Positions 14,355 through 20,597 of a DNA stretch of 20,663 nucleotides are shown piece by piece (position 1 is the stretch's first letter; each line of letters opens with the position of its first letter). The stretch is from Limosilactobacillus antri DSM 16041. Lineage in GTDB: Bacteria; Bacillota; Bacilli; Lactobacillales; Lactobacillaceae. Position numbers and translations under genes: made by a program. The stretch spans positions 1 through 20,663 of the forward strand of contig NZ_GG700736.1 in NCBI RefSeq assembly GCF_000160835.1, in the 5' to 3' direction. The notes beneath the pieces were generated by a model, which saw nothing but the letters and a program-made list of their open reading frames with translations, did not search any database and was not told the origin of the DNA.

Positions 14355-14382
14355 AAAAACGTCTGCCGCACGCGACAGACGC
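14355..14382 (-). terminator. Terminator of the small peptide mRNA
   Basis: On the minus strand CGTCTG pairs with CAGACG (14381-14376 with 14365-14360), with inner CG/CG pairs, and is followed by TTTTTT (14359-14354). It lies 22 bases after the peptide stop codon. Confidence 0.85.
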
Positions 14383-14402
14383 TGGTTTATTCTACTGAAA
14401 TG

Positions 14403-14507
14403 CTAAAGCATGTACTTTAACAGCTCAATCATGAACTTAATCAGTTTTTTCAGTTGCTTCTTACTGAAAAAAGGCAACAATACAAAGATGAAGATACAAT
14501 GAGTCAC
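14403..14507 (-). CDS. 34-residue hydrophobic/cationic peptide, candidate type I toxin
   Basis: The ORF starts at GTG (14507-14505) and ends at TAG (14405-14403). The N-terminal half is hydrophobic (THCIFIFVLLPFF) and is followed by a cationic amphipathic helix (SKKQLKKLIKFMIELLKYML). That fits small membrane-acting toxins. GGAGG (14521-14517) lies nine bases before the GTG, in a hairpin. The mRNA has a promoter, a structured leader and a terminator. Codons 5-9 are complementary to the start of the opposite small RNA. It does not resemble Fst, TxpA/BsrG or the holin-like toxins I know. Expression and toxicity are inferred; the layout makes a chance ORF unlikely. Confidence 0.68.
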   Translation of the reverse strand: MTHCIFIFVLLPFFSKKQLKKLIKFMIELLKYML

Positions 14508-14527
14508 TGGGAAGAACCTCCTTCCCA
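14508..14527 (-). promoter_or_regulatory. Hairpin holding the Shine-Dalgarno of the small peptide
   Basis: TGGGAAG (14527-14521) and CTTCCCA (14514-14508) form a perfect 7-bp stem with GAGGTT in the loop, directly before the GTG. It would limit ribosome access to GGAGG. The outer leader also folds: GAATGC/GCATTC near 14557-14540, enclosed by CACAC/GTGTG. Confidence 0.75.
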
Positions 14528-14572
14528 CACACAAATTGAATGCTTGATGGGGGCATTCTGGTGTGCTTTCCT

Positions 14573-14602
14573 ATTGTATCATAGAAAGTTTTCAGCTATA
14601 AT
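14573..14602. promoter_or_regulatory. Overlapping divergent promoters of the peptide mRNA and the small RNA
   Basis: Plus strand: TTGTAT (14574-14579), 17-bp spacer, TATAAT (14597-14602). Minus strand: TTATAG (14601-14596), 17-bp spacer, TACAAT (14578-14573). Each -35 lies on the other promoter's -10, so polymerase can serve only one side at a time. The plus promoter is stronger, as expected for an antitoxin RNA. Confidence 0.72.
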
Positions 14603-14608
14603 ATTGTT

Positions 14609-14694
14609 ACAAAGATGAAGATGCTGGTGTGTAAATTGGATCAGCTGATTACTTATCCGAGCCGGCGGGGCATCTGAAAAGATGCTCTTTTTTT
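14609..14694 (+). ncRNA. Candidate antitoxin RNA (about 86 nt)
   Basis: Starts about seven bases after TATAAT and ends at a strong terminator (GGGCATCT 14668-14675 with AGATGCTC 14680-14687, GAAA-type loop, seven Ts). Its first 14 bases lie in a 15-nt sequence (14608-14622) that is repeated exactly at 14481-14495, inside the peptide gene on the opposite strand. The RNA can therefore pair with codons 5-9 of the peptide mRNA. The next bases, CTGGTGTG (14624-14631), are repeated at 14558-14565 and so match the extreme 5' end of the peptide mRNA. Two trans-pairing segments recall the DRa/DRb scheme of Fst loci, but the genes here are divergent. Confidence 0.7.
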
Positions 14695-14751
14695 GTACCT
14701 AAATTTTCTTTTATTGGGTCTATTTGTAATAATGGAACCTTAAGAATGCCG

Positions 14752-14799
14752 AAAAATACCCCTTACGTTAGCCAAGTAGCTAAGTAGGGGCTATTTTTT
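14752..14799. terminator. Bidirectional terminator
   Basis: AAAAATA-CCCCT-TAC-TTAGC pairs with GCTAA-GTA-GGGG-TATTTTTT over 14752-14799, with short bulges. It isolates the small-RNA locus from the metal operon. Confidence 0.82.
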
Positions 14800-15088
14800 A
14801 GCACTTTAAACTTACAGGGCTCACTTCGACAAAGGTAATTTTTAATTTGGCTTATCTTATAAAGAGGTTCTTTGTGAGGTTTAGTTATTATTTAGCTCCT
14901 TTCTGATATATCAAAAGTGAATATTAATCTTGCAGTTGGCTGAATAATCATAATACTAAAAAATAAGTCTTTAAACGTTGAAAGGTTTTAATAGTTTCCT
15001 GATATATTTCGTTTTCTTGATCCCTGTCAATTTATCTAGGCCCCATGGCGGCTAAGATAATGATAAAGGAAACGAAGGAGAAAGAACA
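14800..15088. other. AT-rich region before the metal operon
   Basis: No gene is seen. CTGATATAT recurs near 14905 and 15000. The last 70 bp hold the candidate FNR/FLP site (15017-15030) and a GATAATGATAA string (15056-15066) that could be a -10 box. No good -35 was found at the normal distance, suggesting an activator-dependent promoter. Confidence 0.45.
15017..15030. promoter_or_regulatory. FNR/FLP-like dyad upstream of the P-type ATPase
   Basis: TTGATccctGTCAA matches TTGAT-N4-ATCAA at nine of ten fixed bases. A second dyad of the same TTGA-N6-TCAA form precedes the HMA gene, and the operon encodes a Crp/Fnr regulator. Confidence 0.65.
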
Positions 15089-16936
15089 ATGGGCAAGCTA
15101 CGGGGGTTCTTCAGTAAGAACCAAAAAATTAACGTACTGGTGATGACAATCTTGATCGTTGTTGCCGAACTGAGTCGCTTTGCAAAATTGGAAACGGTCT
15201 ACCCGTTGTTAATGATTATTGTCACGATTTTAGGGGGGATTCCGATTATCCTGCGGGCCTTCAGCGCCCTGCGGTACCGGGTGATCTCAATTGAACTCCT
15301 GGTCGCCGTTGCCATCATCGGGGCCGCCATCATTGGTGAGTACACTGAAGGGGCGATCGTGGTCTGGCTCTTCAACCTCGGGGACGTTTTGGAGGCCTTG
15401 ACCCTCCGCAAGACACGGGCCGCTGTCAAGTCCTTAACTGAAATGGCCCCGCAAACTGCTGAGGTAATTGATTCGGTTGACGACGCGACCGGTGAGGTAA
15501 CCGACATTGATCTGGTTGACGAAGGAGACCTGGTCCTGGTCAAGGCCGGTGACCGGATCCCGGTTGACGGTCAGGTTAAGCGGGGAACCGGGCTGGTAAA
15601 CGAGGCCAGCTTAACCGGGGAGTCGCGGTCGGTTGAAAAGAACCTCGATGAAACCGTCAGCGCCGGAACAATCCTGGAGGACGGGACCCTGGTGGTTGAA
15701 GCCAGCCGGGTCGGGGAAGACACCACCTTTGGGAAGATTATTGAACTGGTTGAACAGGCTCAAGACAGCAAGTCCAAGGCCCAGCGGGTGATCGATAAGT
15801 TTGCGAAGTACTACACCCCACTGGTGATGGTGATGGCCCTGGTGTTTGGCCTGCTGACCAAGGACGACGAGTTGGCGATCACGGTTCTGGTTCTCGGTTG
15901 CCCGGGGGCCTTGGTGATCGGGGTGCCGGTTTCAACCGTGGCCGGAATAGGTCGGGCGGCGAAGTTAGGGGTACTAACTAAGGGGAGTGCGAGCCTTAGC
16001 GCCCTCAAGAAGGTTGACACCCTGGTCTTTGATAAGACAGGGACGGTCACTAAGGGCCAGCCGGAAGTGGTTGACCAGTGGTGGGCACCGGAAGCGGGCG
16101 ATCAAGATCGTCAGTTACTGGTTAGTGTTGAAACGGCCTCCAACCACCCCCTGGCTAAGGCGGTCATTGATAAGTTAGCTCAAGAACCGCTCCCGGTTGA
16201 CGATAACGAAACGATTGCCGGTCAGGGAATGGTTGCCCAAGTGGCTGGCCACCAAGTCGCCGTGGGGAACGCCAAGTTGTTAACGAACCACCAGATTGAC
16301 TTGGTGGCGGTGGCCCAAACGGCACCGGCTTGGCAGGCGAAGGGGCGCTCCCTGGTTTACGTTGCCATTGATGGCCAATTACGGGGCTTGCTGGGGATCA
16401 GTGACCCGCTCAAGGATAACGCCAAGGAAACCTTTGCCCGCCTGCGGGAACTTGGGTACACTAATCTAATCATGCTGAGTGGTGATAACCAGGCGACGGC
16501 CGACCAGATCGGTCAAGAGGTTGGAATGAGCAAAGTGATTGGTGATTTAATGCCGGCGGACAAGGTGGCTAAGATTAAGAAACTCCAAGCCGCGGGGCAC
16601 AAGGTTGCCTTCCTTGGTGACGGGGTGAACGACAGCCCGGCCCTGGCAACCGCAGAAGTTGGGATTGCAATGGGGAACGGGACGGATGTGGCTCTCGACG
16701 TGTCAGACGTGGTCCTGCTCCACTCCGACCTTGGTCGTCTGCCACTGGCCTTGATGATCGCCAAGAAGACGGTTGTCAATATGAACCAAAACATCGCTAT
16801 TGCGGTCTTAACCGTGGCCCTCTTATTCCTAGGCCTGATGGTGGACTCGATTCACATGGCCTCCGGAATGCTGGTTCACGAGTTGAGTATCTTGATTGTT
16901 ATCTTAAACGGAATGCGGCTCCTAAAAGTTCGCTAG
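15089..16936 (+). CDS. P1B-type heavy-metal ATPase with CPG motif
   Basis: A 615-residue metal-transporting P-type ATPase of the plasma membrane. Visible motifs are LTGES (175-179, actuator), CPG at 271-273 in the metal-binding helix (GCPGALVIGVPVS), DKTGT (315-319, phosphorylated Asp), SNHPLAKA (HP at 353-354), MLSGDN, GDGVNDSPALA and a final helix with HELSILIVILNGMRLL. The N terminus lacks an HMA domain, but a separate HMA protein follows. CPC, SPC, TPC or CPH are the usual motifs; CPG is rare, so the metal (Cu, Zn, Cd, Fe or Co) cannot be assigned. The ribosome binding site is GGAGAAAGAACA before the ATG. GC-rich codons contrast with the upstream DNA. Confidence 0.92.
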   Translation: MGKLRGFFSKNQKINVLVMTILIVVAELSRFAKLETVYPLLMIIVTILGGIPIILRAFSALRYRVISIELLVAVAIIGAAIIGEYTEGAIVVWLFNLGDVLEALTLRKTRAAVKSLTEMAPQTAEVIDSVDDATGEVTDIDLVDEGDLVLVKAGDRIPVDGQVKRGTGLVNEASLTGESRSVEKNLDETVSAGTILEDGTLVVEASRVGEDTTFGKIIELVEQAQDSKSKAQRVIDKFAKYYTPLVMVMALVFGLLTKDDELAITVLVLGCPGALVIGVPVSTVAGIGRAAKLGVLTKGSASLSALKKVDTLVFDKTGTVTKGQPEVVDQWWAPEAGDQDRQLLVSVETASNHPLAKAVIDKLAQEPLPVDDNETIAGQGMVAQVAGHQVAVGNAKLLTNHQIDLVAVAQTAPAWQAKGRSLVYVAIDGQLRGLLGISDPLKDNAKETFARLRELGYTNLIMLSGDNQATADQIGQEVGMSKVIGDLMPADKVAKIKKLQAAGHKVAFLGDGVNDSPALATAEVGIAMGNGTDVALDVSDVVLLHSDLGRLPLALMIAKKTVVNMNQNIAIAVLTVALLFLGLMVDSIHMASGMLVHELSILIVILNGMRLLKVR

Positions 16937-16938
16937 AC

Positions 16939-16952
16939 TTGACGATGATCAA
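16939..16952. promoter_or_regulatory. FNR/FLP-like dyad upstream of the HMA gene
   Basis: TTGACgatgATCAA, nine of ten bases of TTGAT-N4-ATCAA, begins three bases after the ATPase stop. A TATACT box follows at 16974-16979, 17 bp after AATTAT, so an internal promoter is likely. Confidence 0.6.
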
Positions 16953-17006
16953 TTATTTTGGAAAATAGTACACTATACTAAAAGAAAAACAAAGGAGGGA
17001 CCGAAA

Positions 17007-17237
17007 ATGGAGAAGGTTGTAATGGAATTAGGTGGGATGACCTGCCCGTCCTGCATGGATAAGATTAAGACGGCGGTTGAGCATCAAGCCGGGGTCAGCG
17101 ATGTGAAGGTCCTCTTTAACGCTGGTAAGCTCAAGGCAAAGGTCGACACCAATCAATCAAGTGCTGATGACGTTAAGAAAGTTGTTGAAGATTTGGGTTA
17201 CCAAGTCAACGGCGTAAAGGAAAAGGAGATTGCCTAA
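17007..17237 (+). CDS. HMA-domain metal chaperone-like protein
   Basis: A 76-residue protein of the CopZ/Atx1 fold. MTCPSC at about residues 11-16 is the CxxC metal site in GGMTCPSCMDKIK, and the end VVEDLGYQVNGV is the usual last strand. It probably hands metal to the ATPase, which has no such domain of its own. AAAGGAGGG lies before the ATG. Its stop TAA overlaps the next ATG (TAATG), so the two are coupled. The metal is not shown by the sequence, though CPSC differs slightly from the copper-typical CxGC. Confidence 0.9.
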   Translation: MEKVVMELGGMTCPSCMDKIKTAVEHQAGVSDVKVLFNAGKLKAKVDTNQSSADDVKKVVEDLGYQVNGVKEKEIA

Positions 17238-17785
17238 TGACAAAGGAAGAATTATACCAAGCTGAATTAAAGCAAGCCGACCAAGATCACCACACCCCAA
17301 CGGCAGGGGCGATAACTGGCCACATTCTTGCCAACCTATGGCTCCACCAGCAAAAGGTCAACCAGGCTCGCCTGTATGCTAAGGGTTGCGCCAGCCTCTT
17401 CATTAACCAAAAGGCGGCGGAATGGGTGGCAACCGAGCGCCAATACTTTGACCGGATCAACACCCTCCTGCTTAGCCTGGGGGAAGCCGTTCCAACCACA
17501 ACCGCGCAGTTTGTAGAGTACGCAATGCTAAAGGAAGACGGGGCGGAAAAGTACGCGCCCGGCAAGGACCAACTCTTTGACCTAATTAAGGACTTTGACA
17601 CCCAGCTACTCTTCTTCCAAAAGGCAATCGCCCTTGGTAAGCAAGAAGGAAAGATGAAGCTGGTTCACACGATTGTTGACCTGGATGACTGGATGCGGGC
17701 CGAGATCTTAGCCGGGCAAAATTTCCTGGGAAATGATCTGATGGAGGGTCGCTACCAAGAAGAGGACGACGAAGATGATGATTAG
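17237..17785 (+). CDS. Dps/ferritin-like protein lacking usual ferroxidase residues
   Basis: A 182-residue helical protein of the Dps-like ferritin superfamily. The pattern ANLWLHQQKVNQARLYAKG, ATERQYFDRINTLLLSLGEAVP and KLVHTIVDLDDWMRAEILAG follows the four-helix plan of Dps. However, the canonical H..HW and D..AER metal ligands appear replaced (ARLYAKG; FDRINTLLL). The C-terminal tail is very acidic (EEDDEDDD). Its start overlaps the HMA stop. It may bind metal differently or act as a structural or stress protein; iron storage is not assured. It is translationally linked at its end to the regulator gene, which begins inside it. Confidence 0.72.
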   Translation: MTKEELYQAELKQADQDHHTPTAGAITGHILANLWLHQQKVNQARLYAKGCASLFINQKAAEWVATERQYFDRINTLLLSLGEAVPTTTAQFVEYAMLKEDGAEKYAPGKDQLFDLIKDFDTQLLFFQKAIALGKQEGKMKLVHTIVDLDDWMRAEILAGQNFLGNDLMEGRYQEEDDEDDD

Positions 17786-18419
17786 TGGCACCCACCTTTG
17801 TGTCCGGTTAGTCCCCCTCTTTAACCAGCTTCCCCTGGCTAACCAGCGCCAGATTGAATCCCTGTTGGTCCACCATCATTACCAGCGGGGCGAGGTAATC
17901 CTGGCGCCCGGTGATGAGGGGCGGATGGTGATCGTTGAAGATGGCCAGGTCAAGCTCTACCAACTAAATGAAGAAGGGGAGGAGCAAGTCCTTGAGGTCA
18001 TGCACACTGGGGACTACGTGGGTGAGCGCTGGCTGTACGGGGCTGAGAACGAAGCAACCTTTGCGGTGGTTCAAAAGCCTGCCGCTCTCTGCACGATCAG
18101 CTACGAGGATTTTACCAAACTACTGGCGGAGTACCCCGAGTTGGCCACCCGCCTCCTGCAACTAACGATGGACAAGGTGCAGGAGTTAACCACCCAAAAC
18201 CAGTACCTAATGATGGAAGCGGTGGAAGAACGCCTGTGGGCATATTTGAACCGGCAGGCCACCCTGCGCGGTAGGTCCCGCTTCACCTTACCAATGAAGA
18301 TGAAGGATCTGGCCACCTACTTGGGAACGACTCCGGAGACCCTGTCGCGGAAGTTTAAGAACCTGCAAGCGGCCGGTAAGATTGACCGGGACCGACGAGT
18401 GGTTTCAATCCTACAATAA
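17775..18419 (+). CDS. flp: Crp/Fnr-family regulator, FLP-like with two cysteines
   Basis: A 214-residue regulator. An N-terminal cyclic-nucleotide-type barrel (HYQRGEVILAPGDEGRMVIV, then GDYVGERWLYG) is followed by a dimer helix and a C-terminal winged helix, MKDLATYLGTTPETLSRKFK (about 176-195). It has only two cysteines well placed for a switch, Cys9 and Cys106, much like the Cys5/Cys102 pair whose disulfide controls FLP of Lactobacillus casei. It has no Fe-S Cys cluster. It begins 11 bases inside the Dps-like gene, with GAGG before the ATG. It likely senses redox or metal and acts on the TTGA-N6-TCAA dyads of its own operon. Confidence 0.88.
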   Translation: MMISGTHLCVRLVPLFNQLPLANQRQIESLLVHHHYQRGEVILAPGDEGRMVIVEDGQVKLYQLNEEGEEQVLEVMHTGDYVGERWLYGAENEATFAVVQKPAALCTISYEDFTKLLAEYPELATRLLQLTMDKVQELTTQNQYLMMEAVEERLWAYLNRQATLRGRSRFTLPMKMKDLATYLGTTPETLSRKFKNLQAAGKIDRDRRVVSILQ

Positions 18420-18442
18420 AACCCGACCCCAGCCTTGTGATA

Positions 18443-18475
18443 TGCTCCCCTTAGAGTGGACACAGAATTATACAA
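18443..18475 (+). repeat. Left inverted repeat of the IS3-family element
   Basis: Starts TGCTCCCC and ends AATTATACAA; pairs with 20077-20109. Confidence 0.75.
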
Positions 18476-18506
18476 AATTCTGTATGTAACTCTAGGGGGA
18501 TTTTTT

Positions 18507-19202
18507 ATGTCCAACCGAACTAGTAACCATACCTTAAATCAACGACTGGCAGCGGTGAGGAAAGTCCTTGAGGGAGAGTCCTCGGTAAGTCATGGGGCCC
18601 GTGAATTGGGGGTTAGTAAATCAACTTTAACAAGCTGGATCATTAAGTACCAAAATAATGGGGTAGCTGGCTTAAAAGAGTCGCACACTTGGCGACACTA
18701 TCCTGTCGACCTCAAACATACGGCGGTCCATGATTACCTTGACAATCACCTTTCACAGCTGGAGTGCTGTCGTAAGTATAATATTTCCAGTCGCGGTGTT
18801 CTCAGGCGCTGGGTTAACCAGTATACTAACGGTAAAACCTTGAAGAAGATAACTGGAGGTTCTACCAAGATGAAGGCACACCGGAAAACCACTTATGAAC
18901 AGCGTCTAGAAATCGTTCACTTTACCCTAGCCAGTGATAAAGATTATCGAGCAGCGATGGCGAAATACGGCGTCTCTTACAGCCAGGTTTATAGCTGGGT
19001 ACAGAAGTATGAGCGGGACGGTTACGAAGCCTTAGTTGATCATCGTGGTCATCGAATTCAAGACCGCACTGTAGCTAAACTAAGTAAAGAAGAACAACTC
19101 GAACGACAGCTCAAAAAGCTAGAAGCTCGCAACCAGGATCTGGCGGCGGAGAACTACTTCCTAAAAAAATTAAGTGCCCTGGAGAATGAATCCGAGCAAT
19201 AA
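18507..19202 (+). CDS. IS3-family OrfA (DNA-binding subunit)
   Basis: A 231-residue protein with tandem helix-turn-helix units (SVSHGARELGVSKSTLTSWI, residues about 27-46, and YRAAMAKYGVSYSQVYSWVQ). A C-terminal coiled coil follows (EEQLERQLKKLEARNQDLAA) as in the IS150 group. It binds the IS ends and normally forms OrfAB by frameshifting. The start is the ATG at 18507, after a GGGGG-type site in the hairpin arm; an in-frame upstream codon lies in the IR. A run of seven As (19163-19169) precedes the OrfB overlap, a possible slippage site. Confidence 0.9.
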   Translation: MSNRTSNHTLNQRLAAVRKVLEGESSVSHGARELGVSKSTLTSWIIKYQNNGVAGLKESHTWRHYPVDLKHTAVHDYLDNHLSQLECCRKYNISSRGVLRRWVNQYTNGKTLKKITGGSTKMKAHRKTTYEQRLEIVHFTLASDKDYRAAMAKYGVSYSQVYSWVQKYERDGYEALVDHRGHRIQDRTVAKLSKEEQLERQLKKLEARNQDLAAENYFLKKLSALENESEQ

Positions 19203-20070
19203 GACATCATCGCGATATCAGGCGATTCAAGCTACTCGTCATTTTCCAGGGCAATCAATCAAGCATCTTTGTATCCTCGCTCAGGTCTCACGAGTAGGTT
19301 ATTATCGCTGGCTTTCTAAGCCGACGACGAAAGAAGGCCAGATCAGTGAGCAGCTCAAAGCGCTGCTCAAGCAGACTTACTGGGAAATGAAGGGTAAGTG
19401 GGGTTATCGCCGATTAACAATGCTTATTAATCGGCGTTACAACTGTCACTATAATCATAAGCGTATTCGGTGACTCCTCGTTGAAATGAATCTGCGAGCG
19501 GTAATTCGACGGCCTCGTCATAGCTGCACGATCGCTCGCGGACAAAACCATGAGCCTAATATTCTTAATCGGAATTTTACGGCTGATCACTTAAACGAAA
19601 AGTGGGTCACCAATGTAACGTATCTGATCTATGGCAATGGTCAGAAAGCCTATCTCAGTGCTATTAAGGATTTACATAACGGTGGGATCATTAGCTATGT
19701 CGTTAGCCAGCGCAATGACAATCCACTGGTAATGAAAACCCTCAAGCAGGCTTTTAAACGCTATCCAACCGCGACACCATTACTGCACAGTGATCGTGGC
19801 TTCCAATACACCTCTAAAGAGTTTGCCTGCTTGACCACTGAGCACGGTATTACCCGCAGTATGTCTCGGGTCGATAAGTGTATTGATAATGCCCCGATGG
19901 AAAGCTTCTGGAGTCACTACAAGGATGAAGCCTACTATGGTCAGTACTTTAAAACCTATCAGGACTTGACCTCTTCAGTTGATCGGTACATTCACTTCTA
20001 TAATCACCAACGTTATCAAACAAAATTAAACAGCCTGACCCCGGTAGAATACCGGCATCAAGCTGCTTAA
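19186..20070 (+). pseudogene. IS3-family OrfB transposase, broken by a stop codon
   Basis: The DDE integrase-type subunit. Reading from ATG 19186, the frame begins MNPSNKTSSRYQAIQATRHF and has KGKWGYRRLTMLINRRYNCH. It is then stopped by TGA at 19471-19473 (after NHKRIR) and continues open in the same frame to 20070. In the catalytic core the first Asp is replaced: KWVTNVTYL where the family has WVTD. The second Asp (LLHSDRGFQYTS) and the Glu (CIDNAPMESFWSHYK) remain. Both defects predict an inactive enzyme. OrfB lies in the +1 frame relative to OrfA, not the usual -1. Confidence 0.88.
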
Positions 20071-20076
20071 AGTTCA

Positions 20077-20109
20077 TTGTATAATTGACTGTCTGCTTGA
20101 CAGGGCGCA
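20077..20109 (-). repeat. Right inverted repeat of the IS3-family element
   Basis: Read on the minus strand it starts TGCGCCCTG and ends AATTATACAA. Confidence 0.75.
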
Positions 20110-20119
20110 ATCCACTAAT

Positions 20120-20407
20120 CTAATTTTTATCCATTTTTTGCAGTCTTCTCATTTCATAGTTATATCCATTTATGAAATTTACGATTTCCTGCATCTTTCG
20201 AAAAAAAACAAAATTTAAAAATTCAAATAGTAATTTAGGATAGTGTTTGAACGCTTTTCCACTTTGATAATCAGTCTGAGCTTGAAACTTTCCTTTATCA
20301 AAGTCTGATAGGCTATTAGAATTATTAAACCTATAGCTGTAACCTTTGGAATACAAGCCATTTTCATAATTATACTTGATTAAATCATGTAGTTTTAATA
20401 AAAACAT
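20120..20407 (-). CDS. Unrecognised 95-residue protein
   Basis: A tyrosine/asparagine/phenylalanine-rich protein, MFLLKLHDLIKYNYENGLYS at the start, SDFDKGKFQAQTDYQSGKAF in the middle and FINGYNYEMRRLQKMDKN at the end. No signal peptide or membrane helix is obvious. The GAGGTGG site lies seven bases before the ATG at 20407, which I prefer to the in-frame GTG at 20416. TATACT at about 20437-20432 could be its -10. It is divergent from the relB-like gene at the window edge, with a terminator-like hairpin between. The AT-rich codons match the plasmid backbone. I cannot assign a function. Confidence 0.65.
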   Translation of the reverse strand: MFLLKLHDLIKYNYENGLYSKGYSYRFNNSNSLSDFDKGKFQAQTDYQSGKAFKHYPKLLFEFLNFVFFRKMQEIVNFINGYNYEMRRLQKMDKN

Positions 20408-20450
20408 GAAGACCACCTCGACTTTTAATTTAAGTATATCATGAGAAATA

Positions 20451-20481
20451 CTAAAAAAAGCAGCTTGCTCCCGGCTTTTTG
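20451..20481. terminator. Terminator-like hairpin
   Basis: AAAAAAAGC on the left and GCTTTTT on the right pair around a 12-nt loop. The A and T tracts allow action on either strand. It lies upstream of both flanking genes, so it may end a transcript that no longer has its gene. Confidence 0.5.
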
Positions 20482-20550
20482 GCTGTAAGGTTGTCTTTAA
20501 TGTAAGAATCTTTGCTCGTTCTGTAAAGAGTTTAACCTAGTTAAATATGG

Positions 20551-20579
20551 TTGGATTTGTACGCCAAATAACGTACAAT
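20551..20579 (+). promoter_or_regulatory. Promoter and operator of the partial relB-like gene
   Basis: TTGGAT (20551-20556), 17-bp spacer, TACAAT (20574-20579). A perfect dyad, TTGTACG (20557-20563) and CGTACAA (20572-20578), fills the spacer and overlaps the -10, as expected for autorepression by a RHH antitoxin. Confidence 0.78.
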
Positions 20580-20597
20580 ATTGCTGAGGTGATGAGA

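Larger units (their letters stand above)
14481..14622. repeat. 15-bp direct repeats linking peptide gene and small RNA
   Basis: TACAAAGATGAAGAT occurs at 14481-14495 and 14608-14622. A second pair, CTGGTGTG, occurs at 14558-14565 and 14624-14631. They supply the trans complementarity described for the small RNA. Confidence 0.85.
18443..20109 (+). mobile_element. IS3-family insertion sequence (IS150-like), inactivated
   Basis: An element of 1667 bp. Its 33-bp ends, 18443-18475 and (reverse) 20077-20109, both begin TGC and agree at 23 of 33 bases, sharing AATTATACAA at the inner end. The left end carries a hairpin (CCCCTTAGAGT with ACTCTAGGGG, inner CAGAAT/ATTCTG) before the first gene. Flanks are ATA on the left and ATC on the right, so there is no exact 3-bp target duplication. 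It lies directly behind the metal operon and could mark its border. Confidence 0.85.

Noticed and set aside
15056..15066. Fur-box-like GATAAT repeats before the ATPase
   Set aside because: Only one full and one partial unit; more likely a -10 box.
18440..20112. Target-site duplication around the IS
   Set aside because: Flanks ATA and ATC differ, so no duplication can be claimed.
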